Assembly (NCBI GenBank): GCA_947581805.1
Contig: CANPVM010000003.1
Coordinates: 62,001-126,000 of the forward strand
Direction of reading: 5' to 3'
Source: an uncultured Clostridia bacterium
Lineage (GTDB): Bacteria > Bacillota > Clostridia > TANB77 > CAG-508
Length of the DNA stretch: 64,000 nt
Below are positions 51,565 through 59,502 of this stretch, in pieces. The notes under the pieces are model-generated. The model ran no database searches. It was not told the origin of the DNA and worked only from the letters and a program-made list of their open reading frames with translations. The position numbers and the translations under genes were made by a program. The stretch's first letter is position 1. Each line of letters begins with the position of its first letter.

Positions 51565-52755
51565 ATGAGTATAAGAGAACGTTTAAGTGGAAACGAAGCC
51601 TCTGCAATTGCAATGAAACAAATTAACCCAGATGTTGTGGCTGCTTTCCCTATAACACCATCAACTGAAATACCTCAATACTTTTCTACTTTTGTTAGTA
51701 ACGGAAAAGTAGATACTGAATTTATAGCCGTAGAAAGTGAGCATAGTGCTATGAGCGCTTGTATTGGAGCAGAAGCAGCAGGTGCAAGAGCAATGACGGC
51801 TACTTCTTCTAATGGGTTAGCTTTTATGTGGGAAATGATTTACATTGCTTCTTCCTGCAGACTTCCTATTGTTATGCCACTTGTTAATCGTACACTTTCT
51901 GGTCCATTAAATATTCATAATGACCATTCAGACGCAATGGGAATTCGTGATGCCGGATGGATTATGCTATTTTCTGAAAACAACCAAGAAGCTTACGATA
52001 ATTTAATTATGGCACATCGCATTGCAGAACATAAAGATGTGTGTCTTCCTCTTGCCGTTTGTCAAGATGGATTTATTACTTCTCATTCAATTGAAAATAT
52101 TGAGTTAATTGAAGATGACAAGGCAAAAGAATTTATTGGAACCTATCACCCAGAGCATTATTTATTAAATGCTAAAGAGCCAATTGCCGTTGGTCCTATG
52201 GATTTACAAGCCTATCATTTTGAACATAAATATCAACAGGCTAACGCTATGAGAAATGCCAAGAAAGTAATTTTAGAAGTTGCCAAAGATTTTGAAAAAT
52301 TAACAGGAAGAAAATATGGTTTATTTGAAGAATATAAATTAGAGGATGCTGAAATTGCCATTGTTTGTATGAACTCTACTGCAGGAACTACAAAAGATGT
52401 TGTAGATTCTTTAAGAGAAAAAGGCATTAAAGCTGGTCTTTTAAAATTAAGAGTATTTAGACCATTCCCTGCAGAAGAAATTGCAAAGGCTTTGCAAAAT
52501 GTAAAAGCTGTTGCCGTTTTAGATAAAGCAGATAGTTTAAACGCTTGTGGTGGTCCATTATTTACTGATGTTACTTCCGGTATGTATGTCAACAACCTAA
52601 ATGTACCAACTGTTAACTACATTTATGGACTTGGTGGAAGAGATACCACAGCAAAAGATATTTTAGGTGTATATCAAGATTTACAGGAAATTGTAAAAAC
52701 AGGAAATGTCGATAACCCTTATCGTTATTTTGGATTAAAGAGAGGTGAAAACTAA
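51565..52755 (+). CDS. porA: 2-oxoacid:ferredoxin oxidoreductase alpha subunit
   Basis: This 396-residue subunit binds the pyrimidine part of thiamine diphosphate. The N-terminal GNEASAIAMKQINPDVVAAFPITPSTEIP and EFIAVESEHSAMSACIGAEA are the standard pyruvate-ferredoxin blocks, and LKLRVFRPFPAEEI and VLDKADS complete the C-terminal transketolase domain. The start is 51565 with AGAAAGGATG before it. An earlier in-frame ATG lies in the palindromic element. It overlaps porB by one base (TAATG). Confidence 0.93.
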   Translation: MSIRERLSGNEASAIAMKQINPDVVAAFPITPSTEIPQYFSTFVSNGKVDTEFIAVESEHSAMSACIGAEAAGARAMTATSSNGLAFMWEMIYIASSCRLPIVMPLVNRTLSGPLNIHNDHSDAMGIRDAGWIMLFSENNQEAYDNLIMAHRIAEHKDVCLPLAVCQDGFITSHSIENIELIEDDKAKEFIGTYHPEHYLLNAKEPIAVGPMDLQAYHFEHKYQQANAMRNAKKVILEVAKDFEKLTGRKYGLFEEYKLEDAEIAIVCMNSTAGTTKDVVDSLREKGIKAGLLKLRVFRPFPAEEIAKALQNVKAVAVLDKADSLNACGGPLFTDVTSGMYVNNLNVPTVNYIYGLGGRDTTAKDILGVYQDLQEIVKTGNVDNPYRYFGLKRGEN

Positions 52756-53708
52756 TGGCATATAATGTAAAAGAAGTCGTAGCAACAAAACCTGCTGTAT
52801 TTGAATCTGGACATAGAATGTGTGCTGGTTGTGGTGCACCACCAGTAGCCAGAATGGTAATGAGAGCTTTAAAAGAAGGAGACCATGCCGTAGTTGCCAA
52901 TGCTACTGGATGTATGGAAGTTTCTACTTGTATTTACCCATATACTTCTTGGAGTAGTTCTTATATTCATTCCGCTTTTGAATGTGCAGCTGCTACTTGT
53001 TCTGGAGTAGAGGCTGCTTATAAATCAATGTTAAGACAAGGAAAATTACTACAAGACGAACATTTTAAATTTATCGCATTTGGTGGAGATGGTGGAACTT
53101 ATGATATTGGACTTCAAAGTCTATCTGCTGCTATGGAAAGAGGTCATGACATGACTTATGTATGTTATGATAATGGTGCTTATATGAACACTGGTATTCA
53201 ACGTTCTTCGGCTACTCCTCATTTTGCCGATACTACTACTTCCCCTGCTGGTGAAGTAATCCCTGGTAAAATGCAAATTCGTAAAGATTTAACCGAAATT
53301 ATGGAAGCACATCATTTACCATATGTAGCACAAACTGCTGGCTATATGAATTTTAAAGATTTATATGAAAAAGCAGAAAAGGCTATTTACACAGAAGGTC
53401 CAACTTTCTTAAATGTACTTGCTCCATGTCCTAGAGGATGGGGCTACCCAACTGATATGTTAACACAAATTAATAAACTTGCGGTTGAAACTTGCTATTG
53501 GCCTTTATATGAAATTGAAAATGGAAAATACAAAATTACCTATAAACCTGCTAAAAAGTTACCTGTTGAAGAATTCTTACGTCCACAAAGAAGATTTAAA
53601 CATATGTTTAAACCAGGAAATGAATGGATGTTAGAAACCTTCCAACAAGAAGTAGATAAGCGTTGGGAAGAATTATTAAAACTAGAAGAAATGACAAACA
53701 GAGATTAA
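52755..53708 (+). CDS. porB: 2-oxoacid:ferredoxin oxidoreductase beta subunit
   Basis: This 317-residue subunit binds the diphosphate of thiamine. MCAGCGAPP carries the first cluster cysteines, GGDGGTYDIGLQSLSAAMERG is the thiamine-diphosphate motif, and CPRGWGYP holds the last cysteine. YDNGAYMNTGIQRSSATP is the family's substrate loop. Its start overlaps the porA stop. A terminator hairpin begins at the stop codon. The gene order G-D-A-B is that of the four-subunit (archaeal/Thermotoga-type) enzyme, not the single-chain clostridial PFOR. Confidence 0.95.
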   Translation: MAYNVKEVVATKPAVFESGHRMCAGCGAPPVARMVMRALKEGDHAVVANATGCMEVSTCIYPYTSWSSSYIHSAFECAAATCSGVEAAYKSMLRQGKLLQDEHFKFIAFGGDGGTYDIGLQSLSAAMERGHDMTYVCYDNGAYMNTGIQRSSATPHFADTTTSPAGEVIPGKMQIRKDLTEIMEAHHLPYVAQTAGYMNFKDLYEKAEKAIYTEGPTFLNVLAPCPRGWGYPTDMLTQINKLAVETCYWPLYEIENGKYKITYKPAKKLPVEEFLRPQRRFKHMFKPGNEWMLETFQQEVDKRWEELLKLEEMTNRD

Positions 53709-53747
53709 AAAAAGTGAGATTTTGAGTACTAACTTAAAATCTCACTT
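53708..53747 (+). terminator. Terminator after porB
   Basis: AAAAGTGAGATTTT (53708-53721) pairs with AAAATCTCACTTTT (53734-53747) across a 12-base loop. Confidence 0.85.
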
Positions 53748-53818
53748 TTCATTTGACTAATTAATGAAAAGTAAATTAAAAAAGAGATTTTTGCATCCTT
53801 ATCAAAAATCCCAAAAAT

Positions 53819-53870
53819 AAGAGGGGTGTCCCCAGCGTTCCAAAATGGAACGAAAAGGGGCGTCCCTCTT
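53819..53870 (-). repeat. Double-hairpin repeat element, copy 2 (after the ferredoxin stop)
   Basis: The architecture is the same as at 9079-9131: an outer stem with GGGACG/TGTCCCC blocks and an inner hairpin CGTTCC-AAAAT-GGAACG. The loop is the reverse complement of the first copy's and the outer arms differ by paired changes. It begins 2 bases after the ferredoxin stop on the minus strand and is followed by TTATTTTT. Confidence 0.78.
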
Positions 53871-53872
53871 GT

Positions 53873-54043
53873 TTATTCTTCTTCTGGTGCTTCTACTGGA
53901 CAAACACCTGCACATGTTCCACAACCAATACATTGTGCTGGGTCAATTACGTATCTTTCGTCTCCTTCTGCAATACATCCTACTGGACATTCTGCTGCAC
54001 ATGCACCACATTTAATACATTTATCTGTAATTTTGTATGCCAT
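53873..54043 (-). CDS. Two-cluster [4Fe-4S] ferredoxin
   Basis: This 56-residue clostridial-type ferredoxin has CIKCGACAAECPVGCI and CIGCGTCAGVCPVEAP, eight cysteines for two [4Fe-4S] clusters. It is a likely electron acceptor for the upstream Por complex, whose operon ends 165 bases away on the other strand (convergent). AAGGTGGTG precedes the ATG. An alternative start at 54055 adds four residues. Confidence 0.95.
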   Translation of the reverse strand: MAYKITDKCIKCGACAAECPVGCIAEGDERYVIDPAQCIGCGTCAGVCPVEAPEEE

Positions 54044-54150
54044 GTTTTTCACCACCTTCCAAAGTTCTTTTTTTATTGTATTTTTTGTTTCTTTTGTTTA
54101 TGCAATTTTGATTGATTATGATTTACGTTTTAGAATATGTAACTATATTT

Positions 54151-55074
54151 TTATGGTTCCTCTTCTTGTAAATTCTTTTTATCCATTTTTTCTAATTTTT
54201 CTAATTCTTGTAATTCTTTTAAATTTTCTTTTTCTTCTTCATCGACTAAGTCTGCTTCATTATTTTTTATAATTTTTACTTCGCTAGCATCGTACTTTTT
54301 ATAATAGAATTCGCCATTATCGTCTTTTAATTTTACTCTTAGACGCTCTTTTAGGGTTTCTACCCCTTCTACGGTTCCTTCTCCATCTTGTGTTTTAACA
54401 ATGGCACCTACTTTAGGAAGTCGTTTCATTTTTTCTTCATATACATCTTGTTCATATTTTAAGCAACACATTAATCTTCCGCAATTTCCTGATATTTTTG
54501 ATGGGTTTAATGACATATTTTGTTCTTTTGCCATTTTTATAGAAACCGTTTCAAAGTTTCCTAAAAAAGAGCAACAGCATAATTCTCTACCACAGACACC
54601 ATTTCCACCAATTCTTTTTACTTCATCTCGAACGCCAATTTGACGAAGTTCAATTCTAGTTTTATAAATGGCTGCTAAATCTTTTACTAAATCTCTAAAA
54701 TCAATTCTACCATCTGCTGTAAAGTAAAATAATATTTTGCTATTATCAAACTTAAATTCTACATCAGTTAATGTCATGTCTAGGTTATGCTCTTTTATTT
54801 TTTTCTTGCAAAGTTCAAATGCTTCTTTCTCTTTTTGTTTATTTTCTTCGTGATGCTTTTTATCTTTATAGGTAGCAATACGAATGACCTTTTTTAATGG
54901 CTTTACTAAGTTTTCTTCTGGTACTGTACGATTGCTAATAGCTACTTCTCCATATTCTTGCCCTTGCGCTGTTTCTACAATGACAAAATCGCGATTCGTT
55001 ATTTCTAAGTTTCCCGAATCAAAAAAATAAATTTTACCGGGCTTTTTAAAGCGAACCCCTACAATATTTTTCAT
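54151..55074 (-). CDS. ricT: PSP1-domain protein RicT/YaaT
   Basis: This 307-residue member of the YaaT family is a part of the RicAFT complex that in Bacillus affects phosphorelay flow to Spo0A and RNase Y-dependent processing. VVETAQGQEYGEVAI and the cysteine-rich GGNGVCGRELCCCSFL and GNCGRLMCCLKYEQDVYEE blocks are typical of the PSP1 domain. The acidic tail (EADLVDEEEKENLKELQEL) is longer than usual. It follows holB by 24 bases, the usual holB-yaaT neighbourhood. Confidence 0.92.
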   Translation of the reverse strand: MKNIVGVRFKKPGKIYFFDSGNLEITNRDFVIVETAQGQEYGEVAISNRTVPEENLVKPLKKVIRIATYKDKKHHEENKQKEKEAFELCKKKIKEHNLDMTLTDVEFKFDNSKILFYFTADGRIDFRDLVKDLAAIYKTRIELRQIGVRDEVKRIGGNGVCGRELCCCSFLGNFETVSIKMAKEQNMSLNPSKISGNCGRLMCCLKYEQDVYEEKMKRLPKVGAIVKTQDGEGTVEGVETLKERLRVKLKDDNGEFYYKKYDASEVKIIKNNEADLVDEEEKENLKELQELEKLEKMDKKNLQEEEP

Positions 55075-55098
55075 AGATTTTATTTCCTTTCTAGTTTG

Positions 55099-55986
55099 CT
55101 ATTTTGTGGCTATTTCTTCCCACATTTTCATGAGTAAAAAGTCAATACACATATCATAATTACTATTGGCTAGTATTCTTTTTTTTGTCTCTTCCACATA
55201 AGAGATAGTACGTAATTTTTTTAGTTCTTTTGTTTGATATAAAACTACATTGATATATTCTAATAGTTCTTGTATTTTTTCCTTTTCTTTATATAATACT
55301 TCTGCTTGATGAAAAGTAGTAATAAGGTCTTGTTTTTCTATATTTTTCAACAAATTGTCAACCTGTTCGTAAATTTCTTTTTGTTCTTGCATGGTAAGTA
55401 ATTTTCCAATACTACCTTGGCTTGCCTTTATGAATTGTTCTGGTATGTTTATTGATAATTTTTCCTTAGCATATTGTTTTATTTGTTCTATACTTATTGG
55501 CTCAAAAGAAACTTTCACACATCTAGATTTAATGGTATTTAATAATTTTGCTTCGTTTGATGTTATTAAAATAATAGTAGCATATTCTGGTGGTTCCTCT
55601 AATGTTTTTAGCAAGCAATTTTGTGCTTCTTTTGTCATAGTATCACTATCTACAATAATATATACTTTTCTTTTGGAGGTAATTGGTTTTTCAGAAATTT
55701 TTTGTTGCATGTCACGAATTTGTTCTATTTTTATTGTTTTATTTTCTGGTTCTAGTTGATAAAAATCAGGATGATTATTTGATTTTAATAGCATACAAGA
55801 AGAACATTCTTCTGTTTCTTCTTGCTTTATACATAATAATTTTCTTGCAAACTCTTTTGCAAAAAGAGTTTTTCCAATTCCTTCTGTCCCAACAAATAAA
55901 TAACTATGTAAAATATGTTCTTCTTCTATTGCTTTTGTTAAAAATTTTTTTACTTGATTATTTCCTACTATGTTTTCAAAGCTCAA
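55099..55986 (-). CDS. holB: DNA polymerase III delta' subunit
   Basis: This 295-residue AAA+ clamp-loader subunit has HSYLFVGTEGIGKTLFA (Walker A-like), a zinc cysteine cluster (ECSSC), VIIVDSDTMTKEAQNCLLKTLEEPP and SRCVKVSFEP. I placed the start at a TTG (55986), with AAGGAG 9 bases upstream. That gives the normal opening LSFENIVGNNQVKKFL and leaves a 41-base gap after lepB. The longer frame would begin inside lepB and lacks a ribosome site. It lies immediately before ricT. Confidence 0.85.
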   Translation of the reverse strand: MSFENIVGNNQVKKFLTKAIEEEHILHSYLFVGTEGIGKTLFAKEFARKLLCIKQEETEECSSCMLLKSNNHPDFYQLEPENKTIKIEQIRDMQQKISEKPITSKRKVYIIVDSDTMTKEAQNCLLKTLEEPPEYATIILITSNEAKLLNTIKSRCVKVSFEPISIEQIKQYAKEKLSINIPEQFIKASQGSIGKLLTMQEQKEIYEQVDNLLKNIEKQDLITTFHQAEVLYKEKEKIQELLEYINVVLYQTKELKKLRTISYVEETKKRILANSNYDMCIDFLLMKMWEEIATK

Positions 55987-56027
55987 ATTTCCTTGCTCCT
56001 TTTTGTTTTTTACTAACCGCTTTCTGA

Positions 56028-56657
56028 TTATACTTTTCCAAATAAGTTTAGTGGCCAAAATCGAATCCAAACTTTACTTTCAATTTTATTGATTGGAATA
56101 CAACCAAATTCTCTACAGTCAGAGCTATACATACGATTATCCCCAAGTGCAAAGACATATCCTTCTGGTACAATAAAATCGGTTAAGTAGTCATTTTTTG
56201 CTTCTGTTATCACATCTGGTTGTAAATAATCTTCTTGCAACTCTTCTCCGTTAATATAAACTTTGCCTTCTTGAATTTGAACATGTTCTCCTGGAAGTGC
56301 AATGACTCTTTTTATATAGCTCATTTTATTGATTTCTAACACATAATAAGTAAATTTTTTAAACCAACCTTGTGGTTCATTATTATATTCGGCTTTTTCA
56401 CTTGTTGCCTCCATATATGCATTGCTTGGTGCCTCAAATGTGATAATATCTCCTCTTTGTGGTACTTCATGAAAAGTTCGTGCTAAACGGTTTAAAATTA
56501 ATCTTTCATTTTGTTTTAAAGTAGGAAACATTGATTTTTGCTGTACAATAGTTGGTGTTCCTACAAAATATCGAATTAATAAGGCTAAAACAATAGCAAT
56601 GACAATACAATAAATCCACTCTAGTATTTCTTTTACTGTATCATTTATATGAATCAT
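56028..56657 (-). CDS. lepB: Type I signal peptidase
   Basis: This 209-residue membrane serine protease removes signal peptides. It has an N-terminal membrane span (ILEWIYCIVIAIVLALLIRY), the catalytic Ser in QQKSMFPTL, the Lys in YIKRVIALPGE, and DNRMYSSDCREFG in box E. The start at 56657, with GAAGGAGAG upstream, is favoured over two ATGs further up that have no site. It follows walK. Confidence 0.93.
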   Translation of the reverse strand: MIHINDTVKEILEWIYCIVIAIVLALLIRYFVGTPTIVQQKSMFPTLKQNERLILNRLARTFHEVPQRGDIITFEAPSNAYMEATSEKAEYNNEPQGWFKKFTYYVLEINKMSYIKRVIALPGEHVQIQEGKVYINGEELQEDYLQPDVITEAKNDYLTDFIVPEGYVFALGDNRMYSSDCREFGCIPINKIESKVWIRFWPLNLFGKV

Positions 56658-56752
56658 TTTTCTTTTCTCTCCTTCACATTCTCTGTTCTTCATTATATCT
56701 TTTTTTTTCCAATTTAGCAAGATATTTTCTGTATAATAAGTATTAAAATACA

Positions 56753-58192
56753 TTATTTGGTTGGAATACGAATAACTACTTCTGTTCCTTTTCCTTTTTC
56801 ACTTTTGATATCTATACTTCCCCTATTTTGCTCTAATATTTCTTTGGCTATTGAAAGTCCAAGTCCTGTTCCACCCATTTCTCTTGTACGTGCTTTATCT
56901 ACTCGGTAAAATCGGTCGAAGATACGACTTAAATCTTCTTCTGGAATTCCAATACCATTATCTATAATTTTAATGTAAGCATCATTGTATACGAAACCAA
57001 CATAAATTTTAATATTTCCACCATCTTTTGTGTATTTAATACTATTAGTCATAATATTTAAGATGACACGTTCAATTCCATCTTTATCTGCTTTTACTGG
57101 TGGTACATTGGCTGTTACAAAGCATTCTACTTCATGCTTCTTTTTATTAATTTCTAATTGTAATTTTTCTTGGCATTTTTTTACTAATTCGCCTAAATCA
57201 AATTCGCTTTCTTCTTTCTTTACTTTATTGCTATCATAACGAGATAAAATTAATAAGTCTGCTACTAATTTTGCCATTCTTCTTGCTTCTGAAGCGATTA
57301 CATTTAAAAATTTATCTTGTGTTTCTTTATCGTATTCTCCCTCTAAGAGAGTATCTGCATAACCCATAATAGAGGTAATTGGCGTTTTTAATTCATGAGA
57401 TACATCAGCTACGAATTCTTTTCTCATGTTATCTAGTTTAACATGTTCTGTAATATCTTGAATAACCACCATGATACCAGAAGGCCTATCTATTTCATCT
57501 TTAAAAGAAGCGAAGAGAATATTTAAATATTTATCTTCTACTTGTACCCTTTGTTCAGATGACGTCCAATTTTCTAGGTAAATTATTTTTTCTAGATTGA
57601 TATCAATATTTATCTTTGCAAATATTTTTTCAAATGTATTATCTTTTTCTGTTAATTTTAATAAGTCCGTAGCTGCTGGATTAATGTGCATAATTTTTCC
57701 TTCCATATCAAAAGCAATAATTCCGTCTGTCATATGAAGTAAGATGGTTTCTATTTGTTTTTTCTGTCTATTTACTTCATTTAAGTTTTCTCTCAATTCA
57801 TTTGTCATTAAATTAAATGCACTTGTTAATTCATCTATTTGTGTTTTTTTATTTTTTGCTGTTCCTTTTTCTATGATAATGTTTTCTCCCGCAGCAATTT
57901 TAGGAGCGCTATCAATTAATTTTGTAATTGGGTCTAAAATGACTTTTGATACAAAAAGACCAATGAGGATAGATATTAAACCAAATAGACCTATTAATAT
58001 AATGGTAATTGTTTTTATATTTTGTATTTGAGTAAAAATAAAATTTTGCAGTTCTTCTCCATTTTGTAATGCAAGATTTTGTAAATCAATGTTTTGTAAA
58101 TGATAAATGAAAAATGTTCCCATTCCACCTATTAATATAATTCCTAATATACTAAATATTAATATAATTTTTAATTGTATATTTTTTATCAT
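56753..58192 (-). CDS. walK: WalK-like sensor histidine kinase
   Basis: This 479-residue membrane kinase has two N-terminal spans and an extracytoplasmic loop, then a HAMP domain (about residues 75-130). A PAS domain (LLHMTDGIIAFDMEGKIMHIN begins near 188) precedes HisKA with DVSHELKTPITSIMGY and a HATPase domain with NSIKYT, DNGIGIP and GTGLGLSI. This is the WalK/PhoR layout of Gram-positive wall homeostasis. The start at 58192 has AAGGAGAG upstream. It pairs with walR 61 bases upstream across a strong hairpin. Confidence 0.9.
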   Translation of the reverse strand: MIKNIQLKIILIFSILGIILIGGMGTFFIYHLQNIDLQNLALQNGEELQNFIFTQIQNIKTITIILIGLFGLISILIGLFVSKVILDPITKLIDSAPKIAAGENIIIEKGTAKNKKTQIDELTSAFNLMTNELRENLNEVNRQKKQIETILLHMTDGIIAFDMEGKIMHINPAATDLLKLTEKDNTFEKIFAKINIDINLEKIIYLENWTSSEQRVQVEDKYLNILFASFKDEIDRPSGIMVVIQDITEHVKLDNMRKEFVADVSHELKTPITSIMGYADTLLEGEYDKETQDKFLNVIASEARRMAKLVADLLILSRYDSNKVKKEESEFDLGELVKKCQEKLQLEINKKKHEVECFVTANVPPVKADKDGIERVILNIMTNSIKYTKDGGNIKIYVGFVYNDAYIKIIDNGIGIPEEDLSRIFDRFYRVDKARTREMGGTGLGLSIAKEILEQNRGSIDIKSEKGKGTEVVIRIPTK

Positions 58193-58210
58193 TTTTTCTC
58201 TCCTTATGAA

Positions 58211-58246
58211 GAAGTGCACAAAAAGGGAATTCCCTCTTTGTGCACC
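58211..58246 (-). repeat. Palindromic hairpin between walR and walK
   Basis: GTGCACAAA (58214-58222) and TTTGTGCAC (58237-58245) enclose an inner AGGGAATTCCCT palindrome. On the minus strand there is no T-run after it, so it is an intercistronic structure rather than a terminator. Confidence 0.7.
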
Positions 58247-58253
58247 TTATTTT

Positions 58254-58979
58254 TTATTTTGATGCAATGTAATAGCCAACTCCTCTTTTGGTAATTAAGA
58301 TTTTTGGGTTTGCAGTATCTTTTTCTATTTTTTCTCTAATTCTTCTAACAGTAACATCTACGGTACGAATATCTCCATAATATTCATAGCCCCATACTTT
58401 CTCTAGTAAGATTTCTCTTGTCACAACTTGTCCTGGTTGATTTGCTAAATATTTTAGTACTTCAAATTCTCTTAAAGTTAAATCAATTACTTCGCCTCTT
58501 ACTTTTACTTCAAATTTATTTAAGTCTAAGGTCAAATCCCCGACTGTAATCACATTACTTTCTGATTTACTCTCATTTTCGTCTGAGGCCTTATTTGCTA
58601 CTTCCGCTTTTCTTAAATTTGCTTTTACTCTTGCCATTAATTCTCTTACACTAAATGGTTTTGTAATATAATCGTCTGCTCCTAATTCTAATCCTAATAT
58701 TTTATCAATTTCTTCATCTTTTGCTGATATCATAAGGATTGGAATGTTTAGTGTTTGTCTAATTCTTTTACATACTGCTAGTCCATCCATTTTTGGAAGC
58801 ATAATGTCTAATAAGACTAAGTCTGGTTGTTTTTCTAATGCAATATTAACTGCTTCTTCTCCATCATTTGCCTCTAGTGTTTCATATCCCTCTTTTTGTA
58901 GATTATAAACCAACATATCTACTATGGTTTTTTCGTCATCTACAATAAGAATTGTTTTTTTATCTAAATTTTCTTCCAT
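58254..58979 (-). CDS. walR: WalR-like response regulator (OmpR family)
   Basis: This 241-residue regulator has a receiver with Asp in DLVLLDIMLPKMDG, IVDDEKTIVDM near the start and the conserved Lys in YITKPF. An 18-residue Ser/Glu-rich linker leads to a winged-helix DNA-binding domain (LTLREFEVLKYLA, GYEYYGDIRTVDVTVRRIREK). It is the partner of walK. The pair may govern wall hydrolase genes as in Bacillus, though the yycHIJ genes are not here, so PhoP-like or another function is possible. Confidence 0.9.
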   Translation of the reverse strand: MEENLDKKTILIVDDEKTIVDMLVYNLQKEGYETLEANDGEEAVNIALEKQPDLVLLDIMLPKMDGLAVCKRIRQTLNIPILMISAKDEEIDKILGLELGADDYITKPFSVRELMARVKANLRKAEVANKASDENESKSESNVITVGDLTLDLNKFEVKVRGEVIDLTLREFEVLKYLANQPGQVVTREILLEKVWGYEYYGDIRTVDVTVRRIREKIEKDTANPKILITKRGVGYYIASK

Positions 58980-59110
58980 AGAAAATCCGCCTTTCTTTTT
59001 CTAAGACATTTCTTTTCTCTTTTGTTATATCATAATCTTTTTATTTGTACAAGAGTTTTTCTACACTTTTTTTGTATTTTTCATGTGTTTTGTCTTTAAG
59101 ATGGAAATAT

Positions 59111-59137
59111 AAAAAGAAGGCTTAGTGCCTTCTTTTT
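59111..59137 (-). terminator. Terminator that overlaps the end of the 88-residue gene
   Basis: AAAAAGAAGGC (59111-59121) and its complement (59127-59137) flank a 5-base loop. One arm encodes the last Lys-Arg-Arg codons and the stop codon is in the loop. A T-run follows. Confidence 0.85.
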
Positions 59138-59388
59138 AATTTTCTACGGAGTTTTTTAATTAAAAACTGAGCTCCATATGTTAACAAATACATGGCAGCT
59201 ATAGCAAGTGCAAAGAGCACTGCATACAGGAAATACCGTAGCAACTGCATTCCTAAAATATAGTTGTTGCCTACATATACAGGAAGGAATGTGTTAGATA
59301 ACCACATCTTTACTATAGCAAAGGCAGATAACCCAACTATAATCATTCCTGCTACTACATATACAAGAGCCTTGATGTTGTTTTTCAT
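59122..59388 (-). CDS. 88-residue two-span membrane protein, unrecognised
   Basis: This small protein has two hydrophobic helices, VYVVAGMIIVGLSAFAIVKM and FLYAVLFALAIAAMYLLTYG, joined by a loop with aromatic and Asn residues. It ends in a basic tail KKLRRKLKRRH. I do not recognise it. It is monocistronic with its own terminator. AAGGAGAT precedes the ATG. It lies between the walR and cyclic-glucan genes. Confidence 0.6.
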   Translation of the reverse strand: MKNNIKALVYVVAGMIIVGLSAFAIVKMWLSNTFLPVYVGNNYILGMQLLRYFLYAVLFALAIAAMYLLTYGAQFLIKKLRRKLKRRH

Positions 59389-59502
59389 ATTGTAATCTCC
59401 TTTTCTACGTGTTCTATTTAGAAACTACTTATATTATATCATATTTTACTTATTTTTGCAAATTCTACTTATTGCTTCGTTCCTATAAAATAATTGCAAA
59501 TT

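Noticed and set aside
55987..56070. Longer holB beginning inside lepB
   Set aside because: It overlaps lepB coding sequence and lacks a ribosome site. A TTG with AAGGAG upstream gives the standard family N-terminus.
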